Assembly (NCBI RefSeq): GCF_016424485.1
Contig: NZ_JAELUP010000107.1
Coordinates: forward strand, 142,717-206,716
Length of the DNA: 64,000 nt
Reading direction: 5' to 3'
Source of the DNA: Paenibacillus roseus
GTDB taxonomy: Bacteria > Bacillota > Bacilli > Paenibacillales > Paenibacillaceae
This document shows positions 63,452 through 64,000 of the stretch, one piece after another. A program made the translations under genes and the position numbers. The notes beneath the pieces are model-generated. The model searched no databases, had not been told where the DNA came from, and was given only the letters and a program-made list of their open reading frames with translations. Each line of letters starts with the position of its first letter. Positions within the stretch are counted from its first letter, which is position 1.

Positions 63452-63524
63452 AAGTTGAACAAAAGAAACAGAAGGGAAGAACCTTTCATACGCAGGTCCT
63501 GCCTGGATTTCATTTGTTCAACTT
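63452..63524. promoter_or_regulatory. Perfect 12-bp inverted repeat in the divergent promoter region
   Basis: AAGTTGAACAAA (63452-63463) is mirrored by TTTGTTCAACTT (63513-63524), 49 bases apart, between the divergent 999-residue binder gene and the GH5 gene. It may be a pair of regulator half-sites or a looping operator for the YesN-type regulator or another factor. The rest of 63273-63559 is AT-rich with no gene. Confidence 0.55.
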
Positions 63525-63559
63525 TTATCATGATCAATCGGGGAGAGGGGCTGATTTGA

Positions 63560-64000
63560 ATGTACAAGGATCAAGGCCGTGTGCAAGGATTTCTGCGCGC
63601 AAATGGGGAGCAGATTGTAAACGGAGACGGCGAGCCGCTGCTGCTGCGCGGGGTCGGACTTGGCAATTGGATGCTGCCTGAAGGGTATATGTGGAAGTTT
63701 TTCAAAGGTGCGGATCGCCCAAGGCGGATTGAGAAGCTGATCAGCGACCTCATTGGAGAAACGAACGCTGAACAATTCTGGAAGCGATTCCACGACGATT
63801 ACATTACGGAAGCAGACATTCGCAAAATGGCGGAAGAAGGCCTGAATTCTGTCCGGCTGGCGATTAATTCCAGACATATTATTGAGGATGATGAGCCGCT
63901 CAGATGGAAAGCGGACAGGATCGGCCGAATTGATCGGTTGATCGAATGGTGCCGCGACTATCAGCTCTATGTCATTCTGGATCTCCACGGCGCGCCGGGC
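63560..64000 (+). CDS. GH5-type glycosidase (3' partial)
   Basis: Start of a glycoside hydrolase family 5 enzyme, 147 codons before the window ends. The frame from ATG 63560 (GGGAGAGGGG in front) reads MYKDQGRVQGFLRANGEQIV and has LLLRGVGLGNWMLPEGYMW, EEGLNSVRLAINSRHII and VILDLHGAPG, the pattern of exo-beta-1,3-glucanases and related cellulases. No signal peptide is seen, so the enzyme may be cytosolic and act on imported oligosaccharides. It is divergent from the sugar-transport operon and probably shares its regulation. Catalytic Glu residues lie beyond the window. Confidence 0.88.
   Translation, partial: MYKDQGRVQGFLRANGEQIVNGDGEPLLLRGVGLGNWMLPEGYMWKFFKGADRPRRIEKLISDLIGETNAEQFWKRFHDDYITEADIRKMAEEGLNSVRLAINSRHIIEDDEPLRWKADRIGRIDRLIEWCRDYQLYVILDLHGAPG

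Overview
The window is 64 kb of a low-to-mid GC Gram-positive, spore-former-type chromosome, most likely Paenibacillus or a close relative. This rests on strong GGAGG-type ribosome sites, a consensus FapR operator at fabI, CsoR, LutR and TnrA-type regulators, YesMN-type two-component genes, a DUF5696 protein, and many CUT1 sugar transporters without their own ATPase. No rRNA or tRNA genes were seen.

Layout: (1) 1-3.3 kb, class I ribonucleotide reductase (alpha subunit cut by the window edge, then beta). (2) 3.4-3.85 kb, a small CRISPR array and its leader. (3) 4-5.4 kb, fabI with promoter and FapR box, then a 160-bp inverted-repeat element. (4) 5.4-15.9 kb, housekeeping and envelope genes: a GGDEF/EAL protein in one operon with 5-oxoprolinase pxpBCA, a vWA lipoprotein, a BNR-type lipoprotein, a secreted SLH-like protein and small unknown genes. 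(5) 16.2-20.2 kb, a self-contained Tat export cassette: tatA, an exported RidA-like deaminase, a Tat-signal flavin amine oxidase, and, divergently, a short TnrA-like regulator and tatC. A perfect TnrA/GlnR box sits 50 bp upstream of the inferred start of the oxidase operon. (6) 20.3-28 kb, a complete type III-B (Cmr) CRISPR effector operon ending in a NucC-like nuclease gene, with no cas6, cas1 or cas2. (7) 28.2-31 kb, a decayed IS3-type element and an AT-rich islet with a secreted protein and a lipoprotein. (8) 31-40.4 kb, lactate utilisation lutABC and its regulator lutR, separated by a csoR-copZ-copA copper cassette and a second CRISPR array. (9) 40.5-43.1 kb, an HMGL-type aldolase and an MFS exporter. 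(10) 43.2-64 kb, a long glucan or oligosaccharide locus: two CUT1 permease pairs, three solute-binding proteins (one a 999-residue membrane-anchored fusion), a GH30 enzyme, a YesMN two-component pair, several envelope accessory proteins and a divergent GH5 gene.

How the parts fit: both CRISPR arrays share a type I-C-like repeat, are read leftward, and have leaders with the same inverted-repeat element at a fixed distance. They probably supply crRNAs to the Cmr complex between them, with Cas6/Cas5 and adaptation proteins encoded elsewhere. Cmr2 keeps its GGDD cyclase motif but no HD nuclease domain is evident, so signalling through the NucC-like protein is the likely immune output. That nuclease has Gln where the NucC catalytic Glu should be. 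In the Tat cassette the oxidase would make reactive imines outside the cell, the exported RidA would hydrolyse them, and ammonium would be the benefit, which fits TnrA-type control.
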